Positions 7,230-14,825 of a stretch of DNA of 14,906 bases are shown here, piece after piece. Under the pieces are notes generated by a model. The model ran no database searches. It was not told where the DNA came from and saw only the letters and a program-made list of their open reading frames with translations. The stretch lies in the NCBI GenBank assembly GCA_028290125.1, contig JAQGKM010000036.1:1-14906 (forward strand), written 5' to 3'. The position numbers and the translations under genes were made by a program. The DNA comes from Hyphomicrobiales bacterium (lineage in GTDB: Bacteria > Pseudomonadota > Alphaproteobacteria > Rhizobiales > Beijerinckiaceae). How positions within the stretch are numbered: the stretch's first letter is position 1; every line of letters begins with the position of its first letter.

Positions 7230-9674
7230 ATGTTCCTCAATCCGAAGAACACTTCCCGTATTCGGCTTCTCGAAGCCGAGAGGGCCAGAGAAAACCGCCT
7301 CGAGATGGTCAAGGCGATGGCCGATGGAGAGATCACAAAGCGTGATCTTTTCCGCTGGGGGGTGTACGGCGCGACCGGTCTCATCGCCGCCAAACATGGC
7401 CTCAGCCCCTTCGTCCGCAGCGCCTATGCGGCTGTGCCGACCGGGACGCCGGCGAGCCCGCTCTTTGGCGCCAAGAAGTTTCACGAGCCGCTGAACCGCG
7501 CCGTGGTGCAGCCCCGTATTCCGATCCTCGCCGCGCCGAACGGCGACGCCATGTGGATGGATTCGACCGGCTCGCGCGAGCTTCCTGAAATGCGCGCCCG
7601 CAGGCTTTCCTACCACGACGAGTGGAGCCGGACCGGCGCCTACAAGAACCCGGTCACGGGACGCGGCCCCTGCGAGGGACGCCCGCCCGGCGAATTTTTC
7701 GCCCACCAGCGCTGGACCAACGATCCGCTCAGCTCGAACAAGGACCTTTACCCTAAGGTCGGTTACCTGATGTCGCTCGCGCAGTGCCAGGCGGAAAGCC
7801 GCTATTGCGGCGAGATGCCTGCCCAGAACGCCAATTCGATGTGGTCGTTCGGCCCGCGCGCGCCCGGCTATCGCGGCAATGCCGCCGGCTCGCGGCTCGG
7901 CTACGGCGCCCCGTGCCTGATCAAGGCGCGCTACGGCGAACCGCTGCTGACGCGGATCTACAACGATCTTCCGGTCGACCGTAAGGCGAACGGCGGCTTC
8001 GGCCGCAACGAGATCTCGACGCACTTCCACAACGCCCACAATGGTGCGGAAAGCGACGGCGCCTGCAACGCCTATCATTTCCCGGGCACGTTCTACGACT
8101 ATCACTGGGGCACCACGCTGGCGCGCCGCGACATGCCGAGCCAGCGGCTGTTTTCGGATCCGCTCTACGCCAAGAAGGCCTCGGGCCCGACGGACGACGG
8201 CGGCTTGCAGCTGGTGGAAGGCGATTTCCGCGAGTTACAGGGCACGCTCTGGTTCCACGATCATCGCTTCTTCTTCACGGCGGAGAACGTCCACAAGGGC
8301 AATTTCGCACTCTGCAACTACTACAGCGGCCCCGATCGCGCCTGCACGGCTGTCAACGATGGCGTCAACCTGATGCTGCCGAGCGGTTCGTTCAAACCGT
8401 GGGGCAACCAGGACTTCGACGTCAATCTGGCGGTCACCAACCCGGCCTTCAACAAGGACGGCCAGCTGTTCTTCGACATCTTCGACACCGATGGCTTCCT
8501 TGGCGACATGCTGTGCGTCAATGGCACCTACTATCCCTACATGGAAGTGCTGCCGCGCAGATACCGGTTCCGCATCCTCAACGCCGCAATGTCGCGTTTC
8601 ATCCAGCTCGCCGTTGCGGTGAACAACTCGCGCAAGTTCTCTTCGGGAACGACCGTACCGTTCTACTTCATCGCGAACGACGGCAATCTCGTCGTCAATC
8701 CGATCCAGATCACGCAGCTGGACGAGCAGGGCGTTGCAGAGCGCTACGACATCGTCATCGACTTCTCGGCTTTCGCCGACGGCGACAGCCTCTACCTCGT
8801 CAACCTGTTGCAGCAGACCGACGGCCGCAAGCCGGATGGCGCCGTCAGCATGTCGACGGCGCTCAAGGGCACGAACAACGACCCCTGCGTCGGCCCGATC
8901 ATGGAGTTCCGCGTCAGGCGCGGCTCCGTCAAGAGCGTCGATGATCCGACCTACACGTATAGCGGCAACGAGGCGGACGCGAGCGCCGACTTCAGCAACA
9001 GCACGTGGAAGACCGGCACGAAGACGCTGACTTCGCAGATCCCGGTAGTCGCGCCTGTTCGCGAGCGCGTCATCGAGTTCAACAGAAGCGGCGGCGGCGA
9101 CTCGCGCGATCCGAAGACGGGTCAGTGCATTCCCGAGTGCGGCGACATCGAATCCTTCCCGTGGGCGATCAAGATCAACGGACAGGCGTCGCACTCGCTC
9201 AACGCCAACCGCATCGGCGCGCTCGTTCCGAAGCCTGGCGAGGTCGAGTACTGGACCCTCGTCAATGGTGGCGGCGGATGGGATCACCCGATCCACCTGC
9301 ACTTCGAGGAGGGCATCACGCTCGACCGCGGCTCGGGTCCGATCGGACCCATGGAGAAGCTGGTGCGCAAGGACGTCTGGCGCCTGCGGCCGGGCGGCAC
9401 CGTGCGCTTCCAGGTCCGCTTCGGCGAGTTCGGCGGGTCCTACGTGAACCATTGCCACAACACGGTGCACGAAGATTTCGCGATGCTGCTGCGCTATCAG
9501 CTCCTCACGCCGCCGCCGAACGATCCCGATTATGCAAAGACCGGCAGCCGTCCGCACTGGCAGGTGTCCAACACACCGATGCCTTCGCCCGACGGCGTGA
9601 CCTTCAAGGTTCCGGAAATCCTGCCGGAGGCCGATCCGAAGAACTCGCAATTCTTCGGTGTCAAAAAGTCCTGA
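7230..9674 (+). CDS. Exported multicopper oxidase with all four copper-binding motifs
   Basis: An 814-residue protein that oxidises a substrate at a type 1 copper and reduces O2 at a trinuclear centre. Copper motifs: HFH at 265-267, WFHDH with H343 and H345, HPIHLH at 686-691, and HCHNTVHEDFAM at 741-752. The last motif gives type 1 ligands C742 and H747, with M752 as axial ligand, as in CotA and CueO. The N-terminus has a Tat-like signal (TKRDLF at 36-41, hydrophobic stretch 43-54, SAYA before a likely cleavage near 67). Many cysteines suggest disulfides outside the cytoplasm. It is longer than three-domain laccases (about 500 residues); extra sequence lies before the first motif and in the long stretch between the second and third. 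The start has AAGGAG six bases upstream. It is the first gene of a tight plus-strand operon, 21 bases before the Sco-cytochrome gene. Substrate unknown: metal ion (Mn, Fe, Cu) or an organic compound. Confidence 0.93.
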   Translation: MFLNPKNTSRIRLLEAERARENRLEMVKAMADGEITKRDLFRWGVYGATGLIAAKHGLSPFVRSAYAAVPTGTPASPLFGAKKFHEPLNRAVVQPRIPILAAPNGDAMWMDSTGSRELPEMRARRLSYHDEWSRTGAYKNPVTGRGPCEGRPPGEFFAHQRWTNDPLSSNKDLYPKVGYLMSLAQCQAESRYCGEMPAQNANSMWSFGPRAPGYRGNAAGSRLGYGAPCLIKARYGEPLLTRIYNDLPVDRKANGGFGRNEISTHFHNAHNGAESDGACNAYHFPGTFYDYHWGTTLARRDMPSQRLFSDPLYAKKASGPTDDGGLQLVEGDFRELQGTLWFHDHRFFFTAENVHKGNFALCNYYSGPDRACTAVNDGVNLMLPSGSFKPWGNQDFDVNLAVTNPAFNKDGQLFFDIFDTDGFLGDMLCVNGTYYPYMEVLPRRYRFRILNAAMSRFIQLAVAVNNSRKFSSGTTVPFYFIANDGNLVVNPIQITQLDEQGVAERYDIVIDFSAFADGDSLYLVNLLQQTDGRKPDGAVSMSTALKGTNNDPCVGPIMEFRVRRGSVKSVDDPTYTYSGNEADASADFSNSTWKTGTKTLTSQIPVVAPVRERVIEFNRSGGGDSRDPKTGQCIPECGDIESFPWAIKINGQASHSLNANRIGALVPKPGEVEYWTLVNGGGGWDHPIHLHFEEGITLDRGSGPIGPMEKLVRKDVWRLRPGGTVRFQVRFGEFGGSYVNHCHNTVHEDFAMLLRYQLLTPPPNDPDYAKTGSRPHWQVSNTPMPSPDGVTFKVPEILPEADPKNSQFFGVKKS

Positions 9675-9695
9675 GCTACAGCCAAGGGGAACACC

Positions 9696-10688
9696 ATGTT
9701 GCGTCGCGTCGCGGTCACTCTTGCTCTGCTCCTCGTCGGAGGTGTCATTGCCTATGTGTGGCCGCGGCCGACGGAAGCGGCGTCGCCCTGGGGCAACAGT
9801 TACCTGCCCAATACCGCTGTTTTCTCGCAGGAGAACAGGGAGCTGAAGTTCTACGACGACCTGTTCAAGAACAAGATCGTCGTGGTCAGCTTCATCTACA
9901 CGACGTGCCGGGACATCTGTCCCGTCGTCACGGCGCGTCTCGCGCAAGTGCAGGAGCGACTCGGCGCAGATGCCGACAAGATCCATTTCGTGTCGGTCAG
10001 CATCGATCCGGCGACCGACACGCCAGCGAAATTGCGCGACTATGCCGAGGCTTTCGGGATCACCAGGAACTGGACGTTCATCACCGGCAAGGTCGATGAC
10101 CTGAAACAGATCCGCTACAAGCTCGGCGAGCGCAGTCGCAAGCTCACCGAGCACGGCAACACGATCCTGCTCTACAACGATGCGACCGCCGAATGGTCGC
10201 GGGACTCGGCCTTCAGCGATCTCAATGTCCTCGCGTCGAACATCCGGACGATGAACCCGGAGTGGAGCGCGGGTCGCGTGGAGGCCGCGCATGCCACACC
10301 GTCGTCGCAGGACGCCGCGCCGGAGTTGCCCGGACAGTCGCTCTACATGAAGACCTGCGCGTCGTGCCATTCGATTGGCGGCGGCGACCGTATCGGACCG
10401 GATCTCGTCGGCGTCACGACGCGCCGGACGCGTGACTGGGTCTCCAACTATCTGGTCGACTCGCGCAGGATGCGCGCCGACGGCGATCCGATCGTGCTCG
10501 AACTCGCGGCGAAGTACCCGACGGTGCGCATGCCCTCACTGTCGCTATCGACCGATGACGCGACGGATCTCATCGGCTTCATCGAAGCCATGACCTACGC
10601 GCGCAATGCGGACAAGCGCGATGCTGCTGACGCCGCACTCAAGCCGGTTCCGGCGAGCGCGAACGGCCACCAACACCATCATCATTGA
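9696..10688 (+). CDS. Sco/SenC copper-chaperone domain fused to cytochrome c, with C-terminal His tail
   Basis: A 330-residue protein. Residues 5-22 form a signal or membrane anchor. The thioredoxin-like Sco domain (about 45-185) has the copper/redox motif C71-R-D-I-C75-P and the conserved histidine H153 (LTEHGN); the SVSIDPATDTP phrase is typical of the family. A class I cytochrome c domain follows, with heme motif C221-A-S-C224-H225 and probable axial Met M279 (VRMPSL). The last residues are GHQHHHH, a likely metal-binding tail. Sco proteins deliver copper to cuproenzymes or act as thiol-disulfide reductases. Fused to a cytochrome and directly after a copper oxidase, it may load copper into that oxidase or exchange electrons with it; both are inferred. 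Spacing is 21 bases from the oxidase and 14 bases to gspG, so co-transcription is likely. AAGGGGA precedes the ATG. Confidence 0.92.
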   Translation: MLRRVAVTLALLLVGGVIAYVWPRPTEAASPWGNSYLPNTAVFSQENRELKFYDDLFKNKIVVVSFIYTTCRDICPVVTARLAQVQERLGADADKIHFVSVSIDPATDTPAKLRDYAEAFGITRNWTFITGKVDDLKQIRYKLGERSRKLTEHGNTILLYNDATAEWSRDSAFSDLNVLASNIRTMNPEWSAGRVEAAHATPSSQDAAPELPGQSLYMKTCASCHSIGGGDRIGPDLVGVTTRRTRDWVSNYLVDSRRMRADGDPIVLELAAKYPTVRMPSLSLSTDDATDLIGFIEAMTYARNADKRDAADAALKPVPASANGHQHHHH

Positions 10689-10702
10689 CGCCTGGCGCAC
10701 CC

Positions 10703-11188
10703 ATGAGCATTTTCACACGCAAGCCGCGCCGCCATCGTCCCGATCGTCAGGGCGAGGAGGGTTTCACCCTCGTCGAAGTCATCGTTGTGATCAGCATCAT
10801 CGGGCTGTTCATGAGTCTCGTGGGCCCGAGGGTGCTCAACTACCTGACGGACTCGAAGCTGAAAGCGGCGCGCATTCAGGCCGAGACGCTGGGCAGCGCC
10901 GTCGAGCTCTTCTTCATCGACATCGGTCGATATCCGCTCGAAGCCGAAGGGCTGGACGCGCTGGTGCGGGCGCCGCGCACGGTGTCGTTGTGGAACGGGC
11001 CCTATCTGAAAGGGAATTCCGTTCCGCGCGATCCGTGGGGCAATCCCTACATCTACGCGTCTCCCGACAAGGGACGCAGTTTCACCATCACCTTCGCGGG
11101 GCAGGACGGAGTCCGCAAGACGGGTGGCGCGCGAGTAGCGCCGGCGCGAAACGCGCAGATGAGTTCGGGGCCGGCCGGAGAGTATTGA
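10703..11188 (+). CDS. gspG: Type II secretion major pseudopilin GspG
   Basis: A 161-residue prepilin-like protein. Its 20-residue positively charged leader ends in a glycine before FTLVEVIVVISIIGLFMSLV, the standard prepilin peptidase site with Glu at +5 (E25) and a hydrophobic helix. The body carries GspG hallmarks: IDIGRYPLEAEGLDALV, W-NGPYLKG, VPRDPWGNPYIY and the GQDG turn. The C-terminus (about 135-161) departs from the usual GspG ending, where acidic calcium ligands are common. It forms the pseudopilus in the periplasm that pushes substrates through the secretin. I chose ATG at 10703 over the in-frame TTG at 10685, which would overlap the preceding gene by four bases; neither has a strong Shine-Dalgarno sequence, suggesting translational coupling. 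Confidence 0.93.
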   Translation: MSIFTRKPRRHRPDRQGEEGFTLVEVIVVISIIGLFMSLVGPRVLNYLTDSKLKAARIQAETLGSAVELFFIDIGRYPLEAEGLDALVRAPRTVSLWNGPYLKGNSVPRDPWGNPYIYASPDKGRSFTITFAGQDGVRKTGGARVAPARNAQMSSGPAGEY

Positions 11189-11190
11189 GC

Positions 11191-12285
11191 ATGTGGTCAT
11201 GGTCCCGCCCGTTCGAGTTCTTCTTTGCCTTCACGCAGTGGTGGTGGAATGAATGTTGCGCCTTGATGCCGGGCCATTTCGCAACGTCAGGCGAAACTCT
11301 GCCCAAGCGACGCGTCGTCATTGCTCCCAACGAACGCTTCGTCCAGATCTCGCTCCAGGCGGATGACCAAACGACGCTCTTCGTGGAAGAGATCACATGG
11401 GCCGATTACAGCCGTGATGGACTGAACGGGCTGCTGGCGCGCGCGAAGGCTTTGTCCGAACCTTACCGCTATGCGGTCAGCCTGGCCTTCTCGCATTGCG
11501 TCGCGCAGAAAATCCTGGTGCCGCAGAAGGCGTCTGCGCAAGCCTTCGACATCATCTGCGACGAGGTGCGCCGCAAGACGCCGGTGAAACTCGAAGAGCT
11601 CTTCATCGGCTACCACGTCGAGCTGCTGCCCGCCGGCAAGGCCGAACTGCGCTACCTCGTCGCGCCGAGAACGCTTCTCGACCGCCTGATGACGCAGCTC
11701 CATCTGACGGATGCAGACCTGTCGCACCTCGAAACCGTGCCGGCCGCCGGTGAAAGACCGGCCGCTGTCGCCTACCGTCCATCCGGGCGGAGGTCCGATC
11801 TGTTTCGAAACACCGGAATGGCGCTGGCCGCTGTAGCCGTCGTCTCGCTTTGTCTGGCTGCGGCGATCGTCTATTCGCGTCAAGCCGCGCGCATTGCGGA
11901 GATGACCGCGATCGCCGACCGGCTGGCCGGCCAGTCGCGGCAATCAGGCGATCGCGCCAAGTCGCTCATGGACAGCATGGATGACGCGCGACGTCTTGCG
12001 GTCGCGCGGCAGGCGCCCGGGACGGTCGCCATCTGGAGCGAGGTCACGCGGGCCTTGCCCGACTCCACCTATCTGACGGAACTCGTCGTCGACGAAAGCT
12101 CGGTGAAACTGAGCGGCTTTTCGGATTCCGTCGCGGATGTCATGGCGGCGCTCGAAGCCTCGTCATTGTTCAGCCATCCGACGCTTTCCGGTCCGATGAC
12201 GCGGCAGCCCGAGTCTCGCAAGCAGTCCTTCACGCTCGTTGCGGGCTTGCGTCAGCTCCGGATACCAGACGGAGGGCGCGAGTGA
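11191..12285 (+). CDS. gspL: GspL/PilN-like inner-membrane assembly protein of the type II secretion system
   Basis: A 364-residue protein with a cytoplasmic part of about 205 residues, a single membrane segment at about 210-229 (MALAAVAVVSLCLAAAIVYS) and a periplasmic part. The periplasmic part has a coiled stretch followed by a PilN/GspL ferredoxin-like fold (SEVTRALPDSTYLTELVVDE, VKLSGFSDSVADVMAALEAS). This is the GspL architecture: it couples the cytoplasmic ATPase GspE to the inner-membrane platform with GspM. The first 25 residues are unusually aromatic (FEFFFAFTQWWWNE). It starts two bases after the gspG stop and its stop overlaps the next start (TGATG). The L assignment rests on domain order and position; a PilN-domain fimbrial assembly protein is the close alternative. 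Confidence 0.8.
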   Translation: MWSWSRPFEFFFAFTQWWWNECCALMPGHFATSGETLPKRRVVIAPNERFVQISLQADDQTTLFVEEITWADYSRDGLNGLLARAKALSEPYRYAVSLAFSHCVAQKILVPQKASAQAFDIICDEVRRKTPVKLEELFIGYHVELLPAGKAELRYLVAPRTLLDRLMTQLHLTDADLSHLETVPAAGERPAAVAYRPSGRRSDLFRNTGMALAAVAVVSLCLAAAIVYSRQAARIAEMTAIADRLAGQSRQSGDRAKSLMDSMDDARRLAVARQAPGTVAIWSEVTRALPDSTYLTELVVDESSVKLSGFSDSVADVMAALEASSLFSHPTLSGPMTRQPESRKQSFTLVAGLRQLRIPDGGRE

Positions 12286-12827
12286 TGATCGACTGGCGCA
12301 GATCCATGCTCTTCCTCGGCGTCAATATGGTCGGCGCGTTGGCGCTCTATTTCGGCGTCGTCGAAACGGTGCGGGACGCGCTGAGTGGCCAGCAACGGGA
12401 AATCGCATCGTTGGGCGAGAAGATCGCGCGCGGCAAGGCGGCTTCGACACGGTATGTCGAACTCGCCAGTCTCGCGCCCAATGAGACGCTGCGGATCTCA
12501 AAACGGTTTCTGCAAGGCGATACGATGGGCCTTGTCAGCGCCGATCTGTTGCGCCGCGTGAACGGACTCGTTGAGCAGGAAGGTGGCGCGGTGAGCGCTG
12601 TCACGAGCCTTCCCGAGCAGGAATGGCGCGGGCGCCATCTTGTCGGCATGCAGGTCGACCTTCTCGCCACCGATGCAGCGACGGCCAACATCCTGTCGCT
12701 GATCGAGACCGGCGATTGCCTGCTGTTCGTGCGCCGGGCGCGTATCTCGCCGGCTGCTCCGAGTGCACAGGGCGGCCCTCGCTTGCTGCAGGCGAAGATC
12801 GAAGTCTGGGGGGCGACGGGATGGTGA
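12285..12827 (+). CDS. gspM: GspM-like type II secretion platform protein
   Basis: A 180-residue bitopic protein. Residues 9-28 (LFLGVNMVGALALYFGVVET) are a membrane helix near the N-terminus, followed by a coiled-coil-prone stretch (GQQREIASLGEKIARGKAAS) and a small periplasmic domain. The domain has alternating strands (GGAVSAVTSLPEQEWRG, LVGMQVDLLATDAATANILS) like the GspM/PilO ferredoxin-like fold. It would pair with GspL in the inner membrane. GGAGGG at 12271-12276 lies eight bases before the ATG at 12285, which overlaps the previous stop by one base; GTG at 12282 is an alternative start. The call rests on topology and position between the L-like and C genes, since GspM sequences diverge strongly. 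Confidence 0.72.
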   Translation: MIDWRRSMLFLGVNMVGALALYFGVVETVRDALSGQQREIASLGEKIARGKAASTRYVELASLAPNETLRISKRFLQGDTMGLVSADLLRRVNGLVEQEGGAVSAVTSLPEQEWRGRHLVGMQVDLLATDAATANILSLIETGDCLLFVRRARISPAAPSAQGGPRLLQAKIEVWGATGW

Positions 12828-13354
12828 TCGCCGGATCCATCTTCGCCAGAAGTCTCGGGCTTGCCTTGCTTGCCGCTGCCGCAGGCGGTGGTCTTTGGCT
12901 TGCGGCAGAGAGCGCCTTCGGATCGATCACGCCCGAAGCTGGCGCGCTGGAGCGGGCAGGGGCTTATATTACAATCGAGGAGGCTGCGGCCCCGGCGACG
13001 CCATCTTACGAGGAGATCACCGCCCGGCCATTGTTCAACCCTGAACGAAAGCCCGCCGCCGCTGCATCTTTTTTGCCGCCGCCGGTGGTCGAGCCGGTTT
13101 CGCCGGCGACTGTGGTCCCGCAGCCCCCACCGCCGTCCTATCTAATTAGTGGTGTCGTAGTCTCAGCCACGCTGCGAAAAGTGTTACTGCGAAACAACAT
13201 TGGCGAAAAAGCGCTGTGGGTAGCTGAAGGGAGTGAAACTCCAGAGGGCTGGCGTGTATTGACGGTTTCCGCCGACAAGATAACTATCTTAAGGAATTCG
13301 CAACAAATCTCCTTGGACGTCCGGAGTCTTAAGCGGGCGGTAGTTTCGGAGTAA
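12821..13354 (+). CDS. gspC: GspC-like type II secretion protein with HR domain
   Basis: A 177-residue protein with an N-terminal membrane helix (about 8-25), a proline/alanine-rich linker containing ITARPLFNPERKP, and a C-terminal homology region from about residue 106 (YLISGVVVSATLRKVLLRNN ... ALWVAEGSE) that matches the GspC/PulC HR domain. GspC links the inner-membrane platform to the secretin: its HR domain binds the N0 domain of GspD. There is no C-terminal PDZ or coiled-coil domain after HR, so it is shorter than the enterobacterial GspC (about 270-300 residues). It overlaps the gspM-like gene by seven bases and ends four bases before gspD. Codon use changes sharply across the HR domain (13136-13354), with CTA, TTA, ATA, AGT and ACT codons rare elsewhere in the operon. 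Confidence 0.85.
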   Translation: MVIAGSIFARSLGLALLAAAAGGGLWLAAESAFGSITPEAGALERAGAYITIEEAAAPATPSYEEITARPLFNPERKPAAAASFLPPPVVEPVSPATVVPQPPPPSYLISGVVVSATLRKVLLRNNIGEKALWVAEGSETPEGWRVLTVSADKITILRNSQQISLDVRSLKRAVVSE

Positions 13355-13358
13355 GCAA

Positions 13359-14825
13359 ATGTTCTTGTCGCCCGGCGCCCATTCTGCGCCCCAAGCCTTA
13401 CGGGCGGCCAGGACAGCGCGCAAGCGCACTGGGCGGATCTTCCTGACTCTCGCCGGCCTTGTGTGCATGATCGTTCCGGAAGCAGGTTACTCTGCAGAAC
13501 CAGGCATCATCGTTTCTCCGTTCGGGATTTTGCACGCGCCCGCAAACGTCCCCACCAGCGCGGTTATCGACGCCGGGAAGGCCCGTAATCCCGCTGCGCG
13601 CATTCCCGATCCGGCAGGGCCGGCGCCTGCGCCCGGGACGCGTGTCCAGATCGGCAACGGCAAGCTTTATAATGCGCCGGCTCCCCGCCGCACGCCGCCG
13701 GCGAAGGGCGCCGCAGGACCATCCCATACCATTCGGTTGACGGACGTGACGGTCGCGGAGGCGGCCGCGGTCATTCTCGGCGATATCGGCGGGTTCAACT
13801 ATACGATCGATCCCAAGATCGACGGCCGGGTCACCATCCAGACGACCACGCCCGTAACCAAGCCCGGTGCGCTCGATCTGTTCGACGCCTCTTTGCGCAA
13901 TCTTGGCGCCGCGACCGTGAAATCCGGCGCCATCGTTCGCGTCGTCACGGCAGACCAGGCGACGGCAGGCGCCGAATTGTCGGCCGACCCGCGCACGGAG
14001 CAGGAAGTAGGCGGCGCGGTCAAAGTCATCCCGCTGAAGTATGTCTCTGCCGCGGAGATGAAACGGTTGATCGAGCCTGTCGCCTCCTATGGAGGCGTGG
14101 TCCGCATCGACGCCACGCGCAACGCTCTTCTGGTGTCGGGCTCCGCCGAGGAAATCGCCTCGATCCGCAGCGCGGTCTCGGTGTTCGACGTGAACATCCT
14201 GAAAGGCATGTCTTTCGCGCTGGTGCCGCTGCGCGCGATGGAGCCCGAGGACGCAGCCGACAATCTGATCAAGGTCTTCGGCGCGGCCAACGAAGGTGCG
14301 ATGAACGGGATGATCCAGGCGATCCCGAACAAGCGCCTGCGGGCAGTGCTGGTGATTTCCCGATCGCCGGAATATCTCAACAATGCGCGCGCATGGATCG
14401 AGGGGCTTGATGAACGCGGCGCGGGCTCCACGAAGGAGCTGCACACGTTCGTCCTGCGCAATCGTCAGGCGCGCGACATGGTCGAGGTGCTGAACGCGAT
14501 GTTCTCTTCCGAGACCGGCGCGCGGGAGGCGCGCAACAGCCGTCTCGACCGATCGCAACAGGATCCCTCGCAGGCTCCCGGCTTCGCGCCCGCCGATACG
14601 CTCGCCCCCGGCGGTTTCGTGGTGAGCGGCGGCGCGAACGTCGGCGGCACGACTGCGCTCGCTGCGGGCCGGGCTTCCGTCAGCGACCGCACATTCGAAG
14701 GGCCGCGCGACGAGCCCAATTCCTATCGGGCGGTCGGCGTCGGCGCCGGCGCAGACGGCGAGCCGCGGATCAAGATCGTCGCCGACCAGGTGCAGAATTC
14801 GCTCCTCATCATGGCGAGTTTTTAA
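13359..14825 (+). CDS. gspD: Type II secretion secretin GspD, N-terminal periplasmic part, cut by an in-frame TAA
   Basis: 488 residues precede a TAA stop at 14823-14825. A long basic leader and hydrophobic segment (about 28-41) end near GYSA for export. Then come the N0 domain (about 125-197, IRLTDVTVAEAAAVILGDI, binding partner of GspC) and secretin N1, N2 and N3 domains (about 222-285, 290-355, 365-485). N3 carries a Gly/Ala/Pro-rich insert near 395-450. The frame ends at VADQVQNSLLIMASF, immediately before the beta-barrel domain, whereas GspD is usually 650-750 residues. Downstream sequence continues the secretin in the same frame, so the stop is a nonsense change, not a frameshift. Truncated at this point the protein could not form an outer-membrane channel. 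Causes may be a true inactivating mutation, a sequencing error or readthrough. It begins four bases after the gspC stop. Confidence 0.9.
   Translation: MFLSPGAHSAPQALRAARTARKRTGRIFLTLAGLVCMIVPEAGYSAEPGIIVSPFGILHAPANVPTSAVIDAGKARNPAARIPDPAGPAPAPGTRVQIGNGKLYNAPAPRRTPPAKGAAGPSHTIRLTDVTVAEAAAVILGDIGGFNYTIDPKIDGRVTIQTTTPVTKPGALDLFDASLRNLGAATVKSGAIVRVVTADQATAGAELSADPRTEQEVGGAVKVIPLKYVSAAEMKRLIEPVASYGGVVRIDATRNALLVSGSAEEIASIRSAVSVFDVNILKGMSFALVPLRAMEPEDAADNLIKVFGAANEGAMNGMIQAIPNKRLRAVLVISRSPEYLNNARAWIEGLDERGAGSTKELHTFVLRNRQARDMVEVLNAMFSSETGAREARNSRLDRSQQDPSQAPGFAPADTLAPGGFVVSGGANVGGTTALAAGRASVSDRTFEGPRDEPNSYRAVGVGAGADGEPRIKIVADQVQNSLLIMASF

Noticed and set aside
7185..8105. Minus-strand open frame of 306 codons opposite the oxidase start
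   Set aside because: It overlaps the oxidase signal and the first copper motif, and shows only the usual antisense composition.
8235..10370. Minus-strand open frame of 711 codons opposite the oxidase and Sco genes
   Set aside because: It spans two well-supported plus-strand genes and their gap, and has no recognisable motif; the plus strand has full copper, Sco and heme motifs.
10685..10703. TTG start for gspG at 10685
   Set aside because: It would add MTPGAP and overlap the preceding coding end; ATG at 10703 gives a normal 20-residue prepilin leader.
13398..14558. Minus-strand open frame of 386 codons opposite gspD
   Set aside because: Its composition is Arg/Asp-rich without domain pattern; the plus strand encodes clear secretin N domains.
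14819..14825. Frameshift in gspD at the T run
   Set aside because: Secretin homology continues in the same frame on both sides of TAA, so the defect is a nonsense codon without an insertion or deletion.
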